64,000 nucleotides of DNA from Chitinophagaceae bacterium (GCA_016713085.1 JADJPV010000002.1:1659345-1723344), one strand, 5' to 3'. Shown: positions 1-9,082, numbered from the stretch's first letter. Made by a program: numbers and translations. Notes: generated by a model from the letters alone, not told the origin.

Positions 1-2
1 AT

Positions 3-1592
3 ACTTCGCTGCAGGCAAAGCATACAACAGCAGCCGTTCCCTATTATATCCAGGATATGGGTCTCTACCTGCAGACTGCCTTTGATAAATATGTATCACT
101 TGGTCTTACAGCAAAAATGCAGGAAGCCGAATTTTATGAGCGTGAAGTAAAAGAAAAAAAAGCAGCCCCCACTTTGTTGAAGATTCTCATTTATGTGGAA
201 GATATCAAAGACGCCAATGGAAAATCAATTGATGGCGAAACCTCATCGGCCAGTATTAAGATCAACACATTGGTTCCACCCGAACGTGGCATGAGTACAG
301 CCCTTGCTTTACAGAAAACCTGCACACATGAACTGCTGCACTATGTAACCATGAAACACTACAGTCTTGTAGCTGCAGGTATGGCTACCAAATGGTGGTG
401 GGAAGCTTTGGCTGTTCAGGCCGACCGTTTGGTCTTTCCCAATAACAAACCGTATGAAGCAGAGCAGTATGCGGGTGAAAGCAGTCAGAATCTTTCATTC
501 GTTCTGCACCGTTCATGGGATGATTGCAACGAAGAACCCAACTGGTATACAGCAGGTGGTTTTCTCAGTTATCTACTGTATTACAGGCCCGGTGCACATG
601 CCGATTTCAAAGAATTCTTTTTTCGCCCCACTCAGAATAAAACTTCTTATACCAGAACCGTGCTTGATACTTATGTAAAAGAACTGGGAGCTGTAAGCAT
701 TGGCCGGGAATATCATAACTATATTAAGTGGTGTTACGACAATAAAGGGTTTGCCGCCATTGACACGTCACCTGCTGCCCTTGCAGGAAATGCACATACG
801 CAACTGATCAGGCTTGATGAAAAGTTTACAGCTGATACAGTTACAACTACCATCCCCTATATGGCTGCAAAAATCTACCGGTTAAAAAATATGGAGATCA
901 AAAAGAAAACCATCATTGTAAAAAACAATACGCAATCGGAGAATGTGCTGATGTATGTTTACAGTTGCATACCCGGAAGCAGAAAAGAACTGATGACCCT
1001 GCGTTCTGCTTTAACCGGTGACAGTTTGATCTTTCATTACCAGGATAAACGGCAATGGCTCGACATTGTATCCATCAATGCTTCCAATGGTGAAACAGCA
1101 ACAGCAAGTCTCATTGTTATTGATGCAGTAATGGCCGAAGGTGATTATAAAGGGAAGGTTGAATTTGGCGATGATAACAGTAAGATGAAATCGAAATACA
1201 GTATTACCCTTTCAGATCTGCACATCATCATTGATGAAAAAAACCAGGCAACAGGAAGCATCGAATTTCACATGGAATATCCAAAGGATGGAATGCTGGC
1301 CGAGTGTACCGATTTCCAGGGAAGAGTTGATGCTTATGGAAATTTTATTTTAAAGGGAAGAGTAAAAGAAACCAGCTTTCCTAAATGCAAAGAGGGATGT
1401 TGCACATTTGAATTAATTAAACAGGGAAGCCCCTGCATGAAAGCAACCAAATACCTGTACTGGCATTTTACCGGAAAGGTGAAGATAACGGCAATCCAAA
1501 AAGAAATTGAGGGTAACATCATTGTATCGCAATCGGCACAAATGCCGAAGGGTGATAAAGCCATGCTGAAATATGCTGTAAGTACAAATTAA
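3..1592 (+). CDS. Zinc-peptidase-like protein (gluzincin type), 5' end outside window
   Basis: The frame is open from the first bases of the window, so the true start lies upstream; the first internal ATG is at 57. A HELLH sequence (327-341) followed about 20 residues later by a Trp-rich segment with a glutamate (codon at 402) fits the HExxH...E zinc site of gluzincin-like peptidases (Peptidase_MA-like). The roughly 300 residues after it have no motif I recognise and look beta-rich, with a Cys cluster (KCKEGCC) near the end. Substrate is unknown. Probably secreted, but the signal region is not visible. Peptidase activity is inferred from the motif alone. Confidence 0.7.
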   Translation, partial: TSLQAKHTTAAVPYYIQDMGLYLQTAFDKYVSLGLTAKMQEAEFYEREVKEKKAAPTLLKILIYVEDIKDANGKSIDGETSSASIKINTLVPPERGMSTALALQKTCTHELLHYVTMKHYSLVAAGMATKWWWEALAVQADRLVFPNNKPYEAEQYAGESSQNLSFVLHRSWDDCNEEPNWYTAGGFLSYLLYYRPGAHADFKEFFFRPTQNKTSYTRTVLDTYVKELGAVSIGREYHNYIKWCYDNKGFAAIDTSPAALAGNAHTQLIRLDEKFTADTVTTTIPYMAAKIYRLKNMEIKKKTIIVKNNTQSENVLMYVYSCIPGSRKELMTLRSALTGDSLIFHYQDKRQWLDIVSINASNGETATASLIVIDAVMAEGDYKGKVEFGDDNSKMKSKYSITLSDLHIIIDEKNQATGSIEFHMEYPKDGMLAECTDFQGRVDAYGNFILKGRVKETSFPKCKEGCCTFELIKQGSPCMKATKYLYWHFTGKVKITAIQKEIEGNIIVSQSAQMPKGDKAMLKYAVSTN

Positions 1593-1659
1593 ATTTATTA
1601 AGTCGCTGTTATTCTGCAACCGGCAATGGCAGATTTTTTATATTTATAAAAAATACACC

Positions 1660-2211
1660 ATGCTGAAAACTGTGTTCTTCTTTTTTTGTCTTGTTTATTT
1701 CGCAGGAGCATTTGCTCAGGCTGATAATAACACAACATTTGCCCGTTATATAAAAATATTACCGGGCGACAGTTTGCTCAAACTAAAAGAACCGGTTAAA
1801 AATCAGCTGACCAAATTAATCAGTGTTACAAAGCAACAGCATTTGATTTTTAATGGTGCAGATAAAAATGCAAACATCAATACCGGGCGCTGGCTTGCTG
1901 CCCGGCAAAAACAGGATTTGTACAGGGTGGACTTATCTTATTTAGTAAGTAAATACATTGGCGAGACGGAAAAAAACCTGGAACACATATTTAACACAGC
2001 TGAAGAAAAGAACTGGGTATTGTTTTTTGATGAAGCAGATGCCTTGTTTGGTAAGCGTACAAATACAGCAACAGAAAAAGAAAGTAACAGTAACCAGACT
2101 TATTTCCTGCAACGGATAAAAGAATTCAAAGGAACTGTTGTCATCGCCTGTACGGGAGAAGATTGTTTATCAAAAATCGCTAAGCAGAACTTTACACTGA
2201 TAAAACAATAA
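1660..2211 (+). CDS. Secreted degenerate AAA+ ATPase-like protein
   Basis: A clear Sec signal peptide (residues 1-20, ending FAQA) precedes a shortened AAA+ domain. The stretch SKYIGETEKNLEHIF and the Walker B sequence VLFFDEADALFGKR are almost identical to cytosolic AAA+ proteins of Bacteroidota. Where the Walker A GxxGxGKT should be there is FNGADKNANINTG, with no GKT. The sensor-1 Asn and the arginine-finger RR are also missing, and the protein stops just after the core. ATP hydrolysis is therefore unlikely, and the export signal points to the periplasm. I infer an AAA+ fragment put to a new use, perhaps as a binding domain. It sits 67 bp after the peptidase-like gene on the same strand. 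Confidence 0.75.
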   Translation: MLKTVFFFFCLVYFAGAFAQADNNTTFARYIKILPGDSLLKLKEPVKNQLTKLISVTKQQHLIFNGADKNANINTGRWLAARQKQDLYRVDLSYLVSKYIGETEKNLEHIFNTAEEKNWVLFFDEADALFGKRTNTATEKESNSNQTYFLQRIKEFKGTVVIACTGEDCLSKIAKQNFTLIKQ

Positions 2212-2289
2212 GGACGACAGCAAATTTTTAACTAATAGATTCCAACATTTCATTTAAGTTAGCAGAATCATTCACATAACAGTGCACAC

Positions 2290-2664
2290 ATGAACTTTCT
2301 TGGCAATCTTATCTGGCTCATCTTTGGCGGCTTCTTCGCTGCACTGGGTTATTTTTTTGGAGGAATCGTTCTCTGCATCACCATTGTTGGGATTCCATTC
2401 GGACTGCAGTGTTTTAAATTGGCAGGTCTTGTGCTGTGGCCATTTGGCAAACAGGTGGTGAGCAATACAAGTCAAACTGGATGCCTGTCTGTTGTGGCCA
2501 ATATCATCTGGATATTAGTTGGCGGATTGTGTGTTACCGTTACGCATCTTGTAATGGGTGCTCTTTTGTATATTACTATCATTGGCATTCCCTGGGGCAG
2601 GCAACATTTTAAATTGCTTGAAATTTCATTGATGCCATTTGGAAAAAAGATTGTGCAGGGATAG
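2290..2664 (+). CDS. yccF: YccF domain-containing inner membrane protein
   Basis: 124 residues made of two tandem YccF-type halves. Each has a hydrophobic helix, a short ITIVGIPFG / ITIIGIPWG turn and a closing LMPFGK or LWPFGK motif, which is diagnostic of the family. Length matches the family. Function is unknown; E. coli YccF is an inner membrane protein. No operon partner is evident: the next gene starts about 95 bp downstream after an AT-rich GA-repeat stretch. Confidence 0.9.
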   Translation: MNFLGNLIWLIFGGFFAALGYFFGGIVLCITIVGIPFGLQCFKLAGLVLWPFGKQVVSNTSQTGCLSVVANIIWILVGGLCVTVTHLVMGALLYITIIGIPWGRQHFKLLEISLMPFGKKIVQG

Positions 2665-2759
2665 TAAAAGAAATAATAAATGAAGAATTAAAAATGAGGG
2701 ATGAGAAAGTAACAGAAGAAAATAAACACAGCTTTTTTTTAACGTTTGTAACTTTTTAT

Positions 2760-3548
2760 ATGAAATCAATATCAACCAGCCTGATGCTCTTCTTTGTTTT
2801 ATGTACAAATGTTTCTACCGCACAAAAAACATATGTGAATACTCCACCTGAAATTTCACCAATGCCCATGAAACCGGAAATGACGGAGATCTGGAACCCT
2901 GAAGTAAAACTGGTTACTCCCGGCAAAAAAACTGGCGAAGCCCCTTCTGATGCTATCATTTTATTTGATGGTAAAAATCTTGATCAGTGGATAAGTCAGA
3001 AAGACAAATCAAAACCTGCTCCCTGGAAAATAATCAACAACGATTACTTCGAAGTGGTTCCCGCTTCTGGTGGTATTCAAACAAAGATGGCATTTGGTGA
3101 TTGCCAGCTGCATATTGAATGGAGTGCACCTGATGCGGTTGAAAACGGCGGGCAGGCAAGAGGAAACAGTGGTTTGTTTTTTCAGAACCGGTATGAACTG
3201 CAGATACTCGATTCGTACAACAACAGAACTTACAGTAACGGCCAGGCAGGAAGTATTTATAAAGATCATCCTCCGTTAGTAAATGCTATGCGTACCCCGC
3301 AGGAATGGAACGTGTATGATGTAATTTATACTGCACCACGGTTTAAAGCCGATGGACAATTAGATGCTCCTGCAAGAATTACCGTGTTACATAATGGTGT
3401 AGTGGTGCAGAACAATGTAACCATTCACGGCCTTACATATTATACCGGCTTACACAACTACCATTCTGCACATACTGAAGATGTGATTTCTTTACAGGAT
3501 CACGATTCCAAAGTACAATTCAGAAATATCTGGATCAGGAAATTGTAG
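2760..3548 (+). CDS. Secreted DUF1080 (3-keto-disaccharide hydrolase-like) protein
   Basis: The start at 2760 gives a good signal peptide (about 20 residues ending VSTAQ); an in-frame ATG at 2694 lies in low-complexity AT-rich DNA. The mature part has the concanavalin-like DUF1080 fold: the DAIILFDGKNLDQW opening, GNSGLFFQNRYELQILDS in the middle, and a closing segment ending VQFRNIWIRKL. Members of the family act on, or bind, glycosides in the periplasm or at the cell surface. The exact substrate cannot be told from sequence. Confidence 0.88.
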   Translation: MKSISTSLMLFFVLCTNVSTAQKTYVNTPPEISPMPMKPEMTEIWNPEVKLVTPGKKTGEAPSDAIILFDGKNLDQWISQKDKSKPAPWKIINNDYFEVVPASGGIQTKMAFGDCQLHIEWSAPDAVENGGQARGNSGLFFQNRYELQILDSYNNRTYSNGQAGSIYKDHPPLVNAMRTPQEWNVYDVIYTAPRFKADGQLDAPARITVLHNGVVVQNNVTIHGLTYYTGLHNYHSAHTEDVISLQDHDSKVQFRNIWIRKL

Positions 3549-3655
3549 ATGCTGAAGAAGAAATAAGAAACCTGCAATCATTTTTCTGATCAGACTATTT
3601 ACTTACATTGTTGAGTAAATAAATTCTGCTGTGCAGTTCATCTTACAATTGCTCC

Positions 3656-4234
3656 ATGAAAAGCAGTACACATAAACCCGCTTATTATGTCATCAACGGC
3701 ATAACCATTTACAGGGTTATTGCTGCGCCAGTTTTACTGTTGATACTGCTGTTCAAACAGTATGATCTTTTTAAATGGCTGCTCGTCTTCAGTTTTTTTA
3801 CGGATTTCATTGATGGTTTCCTGGCAAGAAAGTTCAGAGTAACGAGCATCTTCGGCACAAGACTAATTGTTGCGGCCATTGTTGGCTTGATTGTAATAAA
3901 ACCCCTTTTCCTCAAACAGCACATGGTTCTTATTGGTCTGCTTTTAGCCTTGCATCTTACACAGATCATTTATTCATTTATCCGCTACGGCAAAATAACC
4001 AGCTTCCATACTTATTTTGCAAAAACAGCTGCCATCTTACAGGGTGTGTTCCTGATTCTTGTTTTCTTTTTGCCAGAGCCTGTTCTTCCATTATTTTATG
4101 CAGCAGTAATTCTTACCGGGCTGGAACTGATTGAAGAAATTATTATGGTCAGCCTCCTGCCAAACTGGGAAGCCAATGTAAAAGGATTGTATTGGGTATT
4201 GAAAAAAAAGAAGCAGGAAAAGATTGCCCATTAA
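3656..4234 (+). CDS. CDP-alcohol phosphatidyltransferase family protein lacking two catalytic Asp
   Basis: A multi-span membrane protein with the first half of the family signature, DFIDGFLAR (residues about 47-55). Active members continue G-x3-D-x3-D. Here the sequence is GTRLIVAAI (codons from 3854), so both later aspartates are replaced by isoleucine. These aspartates bind metal and act as base, so phospholipid synthesis is unlikely unless the chemistry differs. Length (192 residues) and the helix pattern are otherwise normal. It could be a pseudoenzyme or a regulatory partner. It is the last plus-strand gene before a convergent gene. Confidence 0.8.
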   Translation: MKSSTHKPAYYVINGITIYRVIAAPVLLLILLFKQYDLFKWLLVFSFFTDFIDGFLARKFRVTSIFGTRLIVAAIVGLIVIKPLFLKQHMVLIGLLLALHLTQIIYSFIRYGKITSFHTYFAKTAAILQGVFLILVFFLPEPVLPLFYAAVILTGLELIEEIIMVSLLPNWEANVKGLYWVLKKKKQEKIAH

Positions 4235-4333
4235 GAGTACCGGTTACCAAAACGAAATACAGAACCTGCATGAAGAATTCCGGGTTGTATAAATGTCCGT
4301 AATTTCTGGCATACTGAACCTTATATTAAACAG

Positions 4334-4369
4334 CAATGCTTCTGCAACAGTATTGCTGCAGAAGCATTG
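4334..4369. terminator. Hairpin between convergent genes
   Basis: A perfect 13-bp inverted repeat (CAATGCTTCTGCA at 4334-4346 and its complement at 4357-4369) with a 10-nt loop lies between two convergent stop codons. It probably ends transcription from both sides, although neither side has a strong uninterrupted U-run next to the stem. Confidence 0.6.
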
Positions 4370-4396
4370 TTTGAAATGAATCTGTTTTTTATCAGT

Positions 4397-5920
4397 TTAA
4401 AAACTATACCTAACACCAATAGCTGAACTGAAATTATAAGATGTATTTCCTCCACCCTTTGGAAATACCGGGTTCAGTTCAAGCTGTATCCCTGCTCCAA
4501 GACCGCTGCAGAAATTATAATCAAACCTGGGTCCAATAACTGCATTAAACAGTGTTTGACTGTTACTGTACATACCGCCGCTGTATTTACTTTTTAAGTT
4601 TACAACCCCTGCCAATGCATGAACAGAGAAGGTATAACGATCATCCAGCCCTGCATCTTTAAGCGGCACATAAGTGATTCCTGCCATTAAATTTAACTTT
4701 GTATATTTTGTACTGTTCATTGATCCTGCATTAAAACGTATATCTGCAGTAATACCGATTTTTGGATTCAGAAATCTTGTATACTCAAGTAATCCTCCAT
4801 ACAAATTAAAGCCAGGCTTAGCGTCTTCACGCAGCAGTGATCCTGCCAGAAATATCTGGTTGCGGGGAAAATCTCCACATACACTTAAAGAAGGTCCTTC
4901 ATATTGATAATGCTTATAAAAAGACCAACCACCATCACCCATTCTGTTTTGTTCAAACTGTCCGGTAAGCGGATTATAATATTCCCTGTAATCATAATAA
5001 CCTTCTTCGTCTTCATCTTCTATATCACGGTAGCCGGCAACAGCAACTCCATTCTTGTATTCAATTTCTGTATACTCATACTCATCCCCGTAATCATCAT
5101 ACATTGAACTGTCGAAATGAACAGGTTTCCCGTTACAATCATAATAGGTTACTTCTTCATACATAAATCCATCGCTGTAATACTCACGGTAAATTTCTTT
5201 ACGTACAGTACCATTTAAGTATTTGTACTGAATGGTTTCTGTTTCAACATTATTATAACCTGTAAAAGGTTTGTATTTATACTCGGCAATTCCCCCTGCC
5301 CCGTATGTATCATCAGCTTTTGATTCCGTCTCCGTCTTTTTCTCCATGATCCTGTTCAATTTCTCTTTCCACAACGTACTTGAAACAGTTGCCCCCATAT
5401 CACTGTAAGCAGGAGCTTTCCATTGGAGTTTATATCCGGGTGCAAATGTAACCTGGCTGTACTTTTTAGTATTTATGTTGTACTGAAAAGAGCTTTGTGA
5501 ACCGGGCAAATCAGTCCATTTATATCCTTGCTGAATAACATTCACTGATCTTATTTCTTCAATAACACTGATGGGAATTGAATTGATATCTGAAACAACT
5601 GAGTTTAAATAGGCAGATTGATGTTGATTATCAAAATAAAAATTATCGATCCGCATACCTCCACCGGCAGTTTTATAATCATACTGAGAAGTGCGCTGAA
5701 CCACATTATGTGTTTTCGGCGAACGGAGAATGGTTTCAGTAAGGTTGCCAATGGAAAATGATCTTTTTTCCAGTATTTGCTCAGACCCAATTACTGTTAC
5801 AGGTACTGCCGGTTCTATGATAAGCCGTGGCTTTTGAGCATTAATAGAATTTGTACAAAGCAGGATAAGCAGCAAGCAGCTGCTTATGCGGATGTGGGAA
5901 TTTTTAGTAGACATAACCAT
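4397..5920 (-). CDS. Secreted outer-membrane-like protein with TonB-plug-like N-terminus, function unknown
   Basis: 507 residues with a signal peptide (SSCLLLILLCTNSINAQ). Residues about 60-160 (GGGMRIDNFYFDNQHQS, ISVIEEIRSVNVIQQG) resemble the plug region of TonB-dependent receptors. The middle (about 200-335) is very acidic and rich in Tyr, Glu and Asp. The last 150 residues alternate polar and hydrophobic positions and end in an aromatic (GVRYSF), as expected for an outer-membrane beta-barrel. It is too short for a full receptor. The start could also be the third codon (5914). Function unknown. Confidence 0.65.
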   Translation of the reverse strand: MVMSTKNSHIRISSCLLLILLCTNSINAQKPRLIIEPAVPVTVIGSEQILEKRSFSIGNLTETILRSPKTHNVVQRTSQYDYKTAGGGMRIDNFYFDNQHQSAYLNSVVSDINSIPISVIEEIRSVNVIQQGYKWTDLPGSQSSFQYNINTKKYSQVTFAPGYKLQWKAPAYSDMGATVSSTLWKEKLNRIMEKKTETESKADDTYGAGGIAEYKYKPFTGYNNVETETIQYKYLNGTVRKEIYREYYSDGFMYEEVTYYDCNGKPVHFDSSMYDDYGDEYEYTEIEYKNGVAVAGYRDIEDEDEEGYYDYREYYNPLTGQFEQNRMGDGGWSFYKHYQYEGPSLSVCGDFPRNQIFLAGSLLREDAKPGFNLYGGLLEYTRFLNPKIGITADIRFNAGSMNSTKYTKLNLMAGITYVPLKDAGLDDRYTFSVHALAGVVNLKSKYSGGMYSNSQTLFNAVIGPRFDYNFCSGLGAGIQLELNPVFPKGGGNTSYNFSSAIGVRYSF

Positions 5921-6064
5921 GTATTTAAAGGATGAAGATTCCTGTTAAATAAACCGGTTTCAGCAGCAAAGCCAAATCTTAAGTGATCAAAAGGAAGGAT
6001 GAAGAACTGATACTAAAATAACAAATTAATCAGGAAAATAAAAATAATGGAGAATTATAATCAA

Positions 6065-6274
6065 TTACAGGATCGATACATACAAATCTTCCACCTTCTT
6101 CCTTGCCCAGGGAGTTTTACGCAGAAAGGTTAAGCTCGATTTAATGCTGGGGTTACTGATAAAACAATTGATGCGGATGCGTTCGCCCAGCTCCTCCCAG
6201 CCGAAATGTGCCACGAGTTCAGTTACAATAAACTCTAATGTTTTGCCATGCAGCGGGTCGTTTGATTGATTCAT
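6065..6274 (-). CDS. VF530 family (DUF2132) small DNA-binding-like protein
   Basis: 69 residues. The opening NDPLHGKTLEFIVTELV, the LRKTPWARKKVEDLY motif near the end and the size match the VF530 family. A Vibrio member has a solved helical structure and was proposed to bind DNA. There is no operon partner. The following 500 bp contain the first copy of the repeated small-RNA unit. Confidence 0.9.
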   Translation of the reverse strand: MNQSNDPLHGKTLEFIVTELVAHFGWEELGERIRINCFISNPSIKSSLTFLRKTPWARKKVEDLYVSIL

Positions 6275-6534
6275 AAAATGAATTGTTCTTCTGTATTGCT
6301 GTCAAAAGTAGGACGTATGCAGGAACTGATGTGAAAAGATTTTGAGGCTTCTGTATATAATTGAAATGAAACAACTGTTTACGGTATGTTTCTGCGTAAG
6401 TAGTTTTACCTGGTAGTTTTATCATTTAATTTATTTCTTCATTTTTTTAGTAACTGCTCTGTAAATAACTAAGTAAACATGCTTAGTCAAACTTACTGTA
6501 CCTACTGGTTTTTGAAACATAACATACCATTTTG

Positions 6535-6565
6535 TTTGTTCGCTTCAAAACTGAGCCTACATTTA
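6535..6565 (+). promoter_or_regulatory. Bacteroidota-type promoter of RNA copy 1
   Basis: TTTG at 6535-6538, a 19-bp spacer, then TACATTTA at 6558-6565. This fits the Bacteroidota primary sigma-factor consensus TTTG-N19-TAnnTTTG. The same arrangement with the same spacing precedes copy 3. Predicted transcription start is near 6570. Confidence 0.75.
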
Positions 6566-6569
6566 CTAA

Positions 6570-6750
6570 ACAAATCCAATACCTGAAAAATTCAGGATCC
6601 AATACCGGTGAAAACCAAACAAATCCAAAAGCCCGTTTAAATCACGGCTCTATGAAACCAAAGGATGGCTTCTGTACCCAAGGATGAAAGGACCAGAAAC
6701 AGAAAAACTTGAAGCCTCATAATGGCCCCGCAACATTGCGGGGCTTTTTA
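6570..6750 (+). ncRNA. Candidate small RNA, repeated unit copy 1
   Basis: Non-coding unit with homologues at about 13032 and 13612. From 5' to 3': an unstructured part with a repeated ATCCAATACCTGAAAA-like motif starting at 6574, 6597 and 6623; a CCGT/ACGG stem (6633-6636 with 6644-6647); the conserved block TCTATGAAACC; a GGCTTC/GAAGCC stem (6667-6672 with 6711-6716); and an intrinsic terminator. No reading frame is kept across the copies while the stems are, which supports an RNA. Function unknown. Confidence 0.7.
6725..6749 (+). terminator. Intrinsic terminator of RNA copy 1
   Basis: GCCCCGCA (6725-6732), loop ACAT and TGCGGGGC (6737-6744), followed by TTTTT. The stem is identical in the other two copies; only the loop differs. 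Confidence 0.9.
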
Positions 6751-6779
6751 TTTCTCCCAATTATATTTTGGAGTTTGTC

Positions 6780-7556
6780 TTACCTCCATTCCATAATTAC
6801 ATCCCTGCCCAAACGGATAATGAGTAAACTAATAACCAGCAGAAATACATAGCGGATAAACACATTGCCTTTTAAGATTGCAGCTTTGCTGCCAATATAA
6901 CCGCCGAGCATATTACAAACCATCATAGGCAAAGCAAGTTTAAACAATACAGCTCCATTGAGTAAAAAACCAATCAATGAAGCTGCATCAGCAATAGCAT
7001 TAATAATTTTTGAAGTGGAAGATGCATGCAGGAAATTCATTCCGGCTACGCTTACAAATGCAAATACAAGTAAACTGCCTGTGCCGGGCCCGATAAAACC
7101 ATTGTAAAAACCAATCACCGCTCCAATAGCTCCGCAAACAAAAAGAAAGGTTTTCCCTTTGTATTTCACTTCATGCACAGCGCCAAAATCTTTTTTGATA
7201 AATGTGTAAACAGCCAGCACAATAATTACTACAAGCAGCAATGGTTTAAATACCTCCGGGCGAATCAGCTCCATGACAAAGGTTCCACTGAAAGATGCAA
7301 TGGCAGCAGTTATACCTGTAACAACTGCAACAGAAAGATCAACCCCTACCATGCGGATATACTGAAATGCAGCAACAGCTGTACCTGCAACCGATGCAAA
7401 CCGATTGGTGGCAATTACCTGCACATGTGTAAGTTCGGGAAACAGGATGAGCAGCATGGGTACCTGTATTAAGCCGCCACCGCCAACAACAGCATCAATA
7501 AACCCTGCGAACAAAGCACCAAAGCAAATGATTACATAAATCCACCAGTCAAGCAT
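6780..7556 (-). CDS. Sulfite exporter TauE/SafE family (TSUP) permease
   Basis: 258 residues, about eight membrane helices in two repeats. The N-terminal FAGFIDAVVGGGGLIQVP and the matching second-half FYNGFIGPGTGSLLVFAF are family hallmarks. Members move sulfite, sulfoacetate or other small organosulfur anions across the inner membrane; the substrate here is not predictable. The related gene at 7601-8260 lies immediately upstream on the same strand (44 bp gap), so the two probably share a transcript. Confidence 0.92.
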   Translation of the reverse strand: MLDWWIYVIICFGALFAGFIDAVVGGGGLIQVPMLLILFPELTHVQVIATNRFASVAGTAVAAFQYIRMVGVDLSVAVVTGITAAIASFSGTFVMELIRPEVFKPLLLVVIIVLAVYTFIKKDFGAVHEVKYKGKTFLFVCGAIGAVIGFYNGFIGPGTGSLLVFAFVSVAGMNFLHASSTSKIINAIADAASLIGFLLNGAVLFKLALPMMVCNMLGGYIGSKAAILKGNVFIRYVFLLVISLLIIRLGRDVIMEWR

Positions 7557-7600
7557 GGCTGCAAAATAAAGAAGAATGATCTGAATAAAACAGGGGTTGT

Positions 7601-8260
7601 TTATTGTTTCAAAAAAATAAACACAGCACCTATCAGTGTTAACACTATCACCACTTTCCTGTAATTCTCATCTTTAATTCTATGAACAATTTTCAATCCC
7701 ATCCAGAAACCAATTCCCAAAGCAGGCAATAACACAATATCCGTTTGTAAACTGGATGCAGTAATATTCTTCCAGTAAAAAACCTGGAAAGGAAGTTTAA
7801 AGAGGTTGATGACCAAAAACACCCATGCAGCTGTACCAATAAAATCATTCTTAGGTAAACGCATGGCCAGAAAATAAATATTCGAGAATGCTCCGGCAAG
7901 GTTGCCCAGCATGGTGGTGAAGCCCGCCACCAAACCGGTACCGGATACAAATAAAGGATTCGTTGGTATGCTGATTGTTTTGCGAAATTCCATGTAAAGA
8001 ATAATTACTACAGTAATAAGAATGATCAGGGCCATCACTTTTCTGAACACTTCTTCATTCAAATCTTTTCCCACAAATACGCCAATTAAAATTCCAATGG
8101 CCATCCATGGTATCAGTTTCCAGAAATGCTTCCACTGTGCATGACGGTTGTAAAAAAATACAGCACCAATATCTGCCACACATAACAAGGGCAATACAAT
8201 TCCGGTGGATGCCTTGCCTCCAAATACAATAGCCATAATGGTTACATTGAGCATGTCCAT
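7601..8260 (-). CDS. TauE/SafE family permease with a stop at the apparent second codon
   Basis: The 219 residues from the ATG at 8260 lack the expected first membrane helix. Upstream in the same frame there are 26 further sense codons encoding a typical family N-terminus (LNWALILLAAFIIGLSKAG). Before them comes TAA (8341-8339), and directly before that an ATG (8344-8342). The natural gene thus reads ATG-TAA-helix 1: either a nonsense change at codon 2, a sequencing error, or use of a non-ATG start. The rest is intact and contains SGTGLVAGFTTMLGNLAG. A product started at 8260 would probably misfold. Confidence 0.8.
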   Translation of the reverse strand: MDMLNVTIMAIVFGGKASTGIVLPLLCVADIGAVFFYNRHAQWKHFWKLIPWMAIGILIGVFVGKDLNEEVFRKVMALIILITVVIILYMEFRKTISIPTNPLFVSGTGLVAGFTTMLGNLAGAFSNIYFLAMRLPKNDFIGTAAWVFLVINLFKLPFQVFYWKNITASSLQTDIVLLPALGIGFWMGLKIVHRIKDENYRKVVIVLTLIGAVFIFLKQ

Positions 8261-8570
8261 GCCTTTTAACCCCGCTTTGGAAAGGCCAATAATAAATGCA
8301 GCCAGCAGGATGAGCGCCCAGTTGAGTGTTGAATAAGCTTACATGGCAGTATAAAAAATGACACAACCTGATAGTCATGACCTGAATTCTAAAAATGAAT
8401 GAGTGTAATCATAGCAAAATTGAATTTTAATACCAACCTTAGCCAGTAGAATTGTAAGGTGATATGGTGTAAATCGGTTAGTGATAGCCCAAACAATCTA
8501 TGAGTTTCAGCTAAACAGAACAGCTGTTTTATTCTCCTGAATGAATTAACTTACAACAAACTCCTTATAT

Positions 8571-9062
8571 ATGCCGAACAGTCTGCCAGTGTACAAAGTA
8601 AAAGTGAACGAATTTGAATTTGCTTTCACCAGAGAACAGATTGATGCTGTTGACCTCGTAAAAAAATCTTCCACAGAATTTAATCTCATTAAAGATCACC
8701 GCTCAGTAAATGCAAAACTGATAGAAGCTGACAATGATGCCAAGAAAATGACTATTGAAGTGGATGGTGAAAATTTCGATATTGAAATTAAAGATGAGCT
8801 GGACCAGGTGCTTGACAAGATGGGCTTTGGTGCTGTTGCCAATAAACAGATTAAAGAAATTAAAGCACCAATGCCGGGGCTGGTTCTGGAAATTGCTGTT
8901 ACAGAAGGACAGGAAGTAAAAGAAGGTGATAAGCTATTGATTCTTGTTGCTATGAAAATGGAGAACAGTATTCTCATTCATACCAGTGCAACAATTAAAC
9001 GTATTGCCGTTACTGCAGGACAGGCCGTTGATAAAGGACAGTTACTGGTTGAACTTGATTAA
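8571..9062 (+). CDS. accB: Biotin carboxyl carrier subunit of acyl-CoA carboxylase
   Basis: 163 residues. The C-terminal biotinyl domain carries AMKMEN, with Lys129 as the biotinylation site, preceded by the APMPGLV turn. The N-terminal half is the extended domain found in Bacteroidota carriers of this type. The carrier shuttles CO2 between biotin carboxylase and carboxyltransferase. It is 20 bp upstream of the carboxylase gene and clearly co-transcribed. Because the carboxyltransferase two genes on is PccB-like, propionyl-CoA is the likely acceptor rather than acetyl-CoA. Confidence 0.93.
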   Translation: MPNSLPVYKVKVNEFEFAFTREQIDAVDLVKKSSTEFNLIKDHRSVNAKLIEADNDAKKMTIEVDGENFDIEIKDELDQVLDKMGFGAVANKQIKEIKAPMPGLVLEIAVTEGQEVKEGDKLLILVAMKMENSILIHTSATIKRIAVTAGQAVDKGQLLVELD

Positions 9063-9082
9063 TCATTTTTAGAAATTCTTTT

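Noticed and set aside
2694..2759. Upstream start for the DUF1080 gene
   Set aside because: The extra 22 residues come from GA-rich repetitive DNA and would displace the signal peptide.
6574..6640. CRISPR-like periodic repeat
   Set aside because: Units are imperfect, 23 nt apart with no spacers, only two to four copies, and lie inside a transcribed unit with its own terminator. No cas genes.
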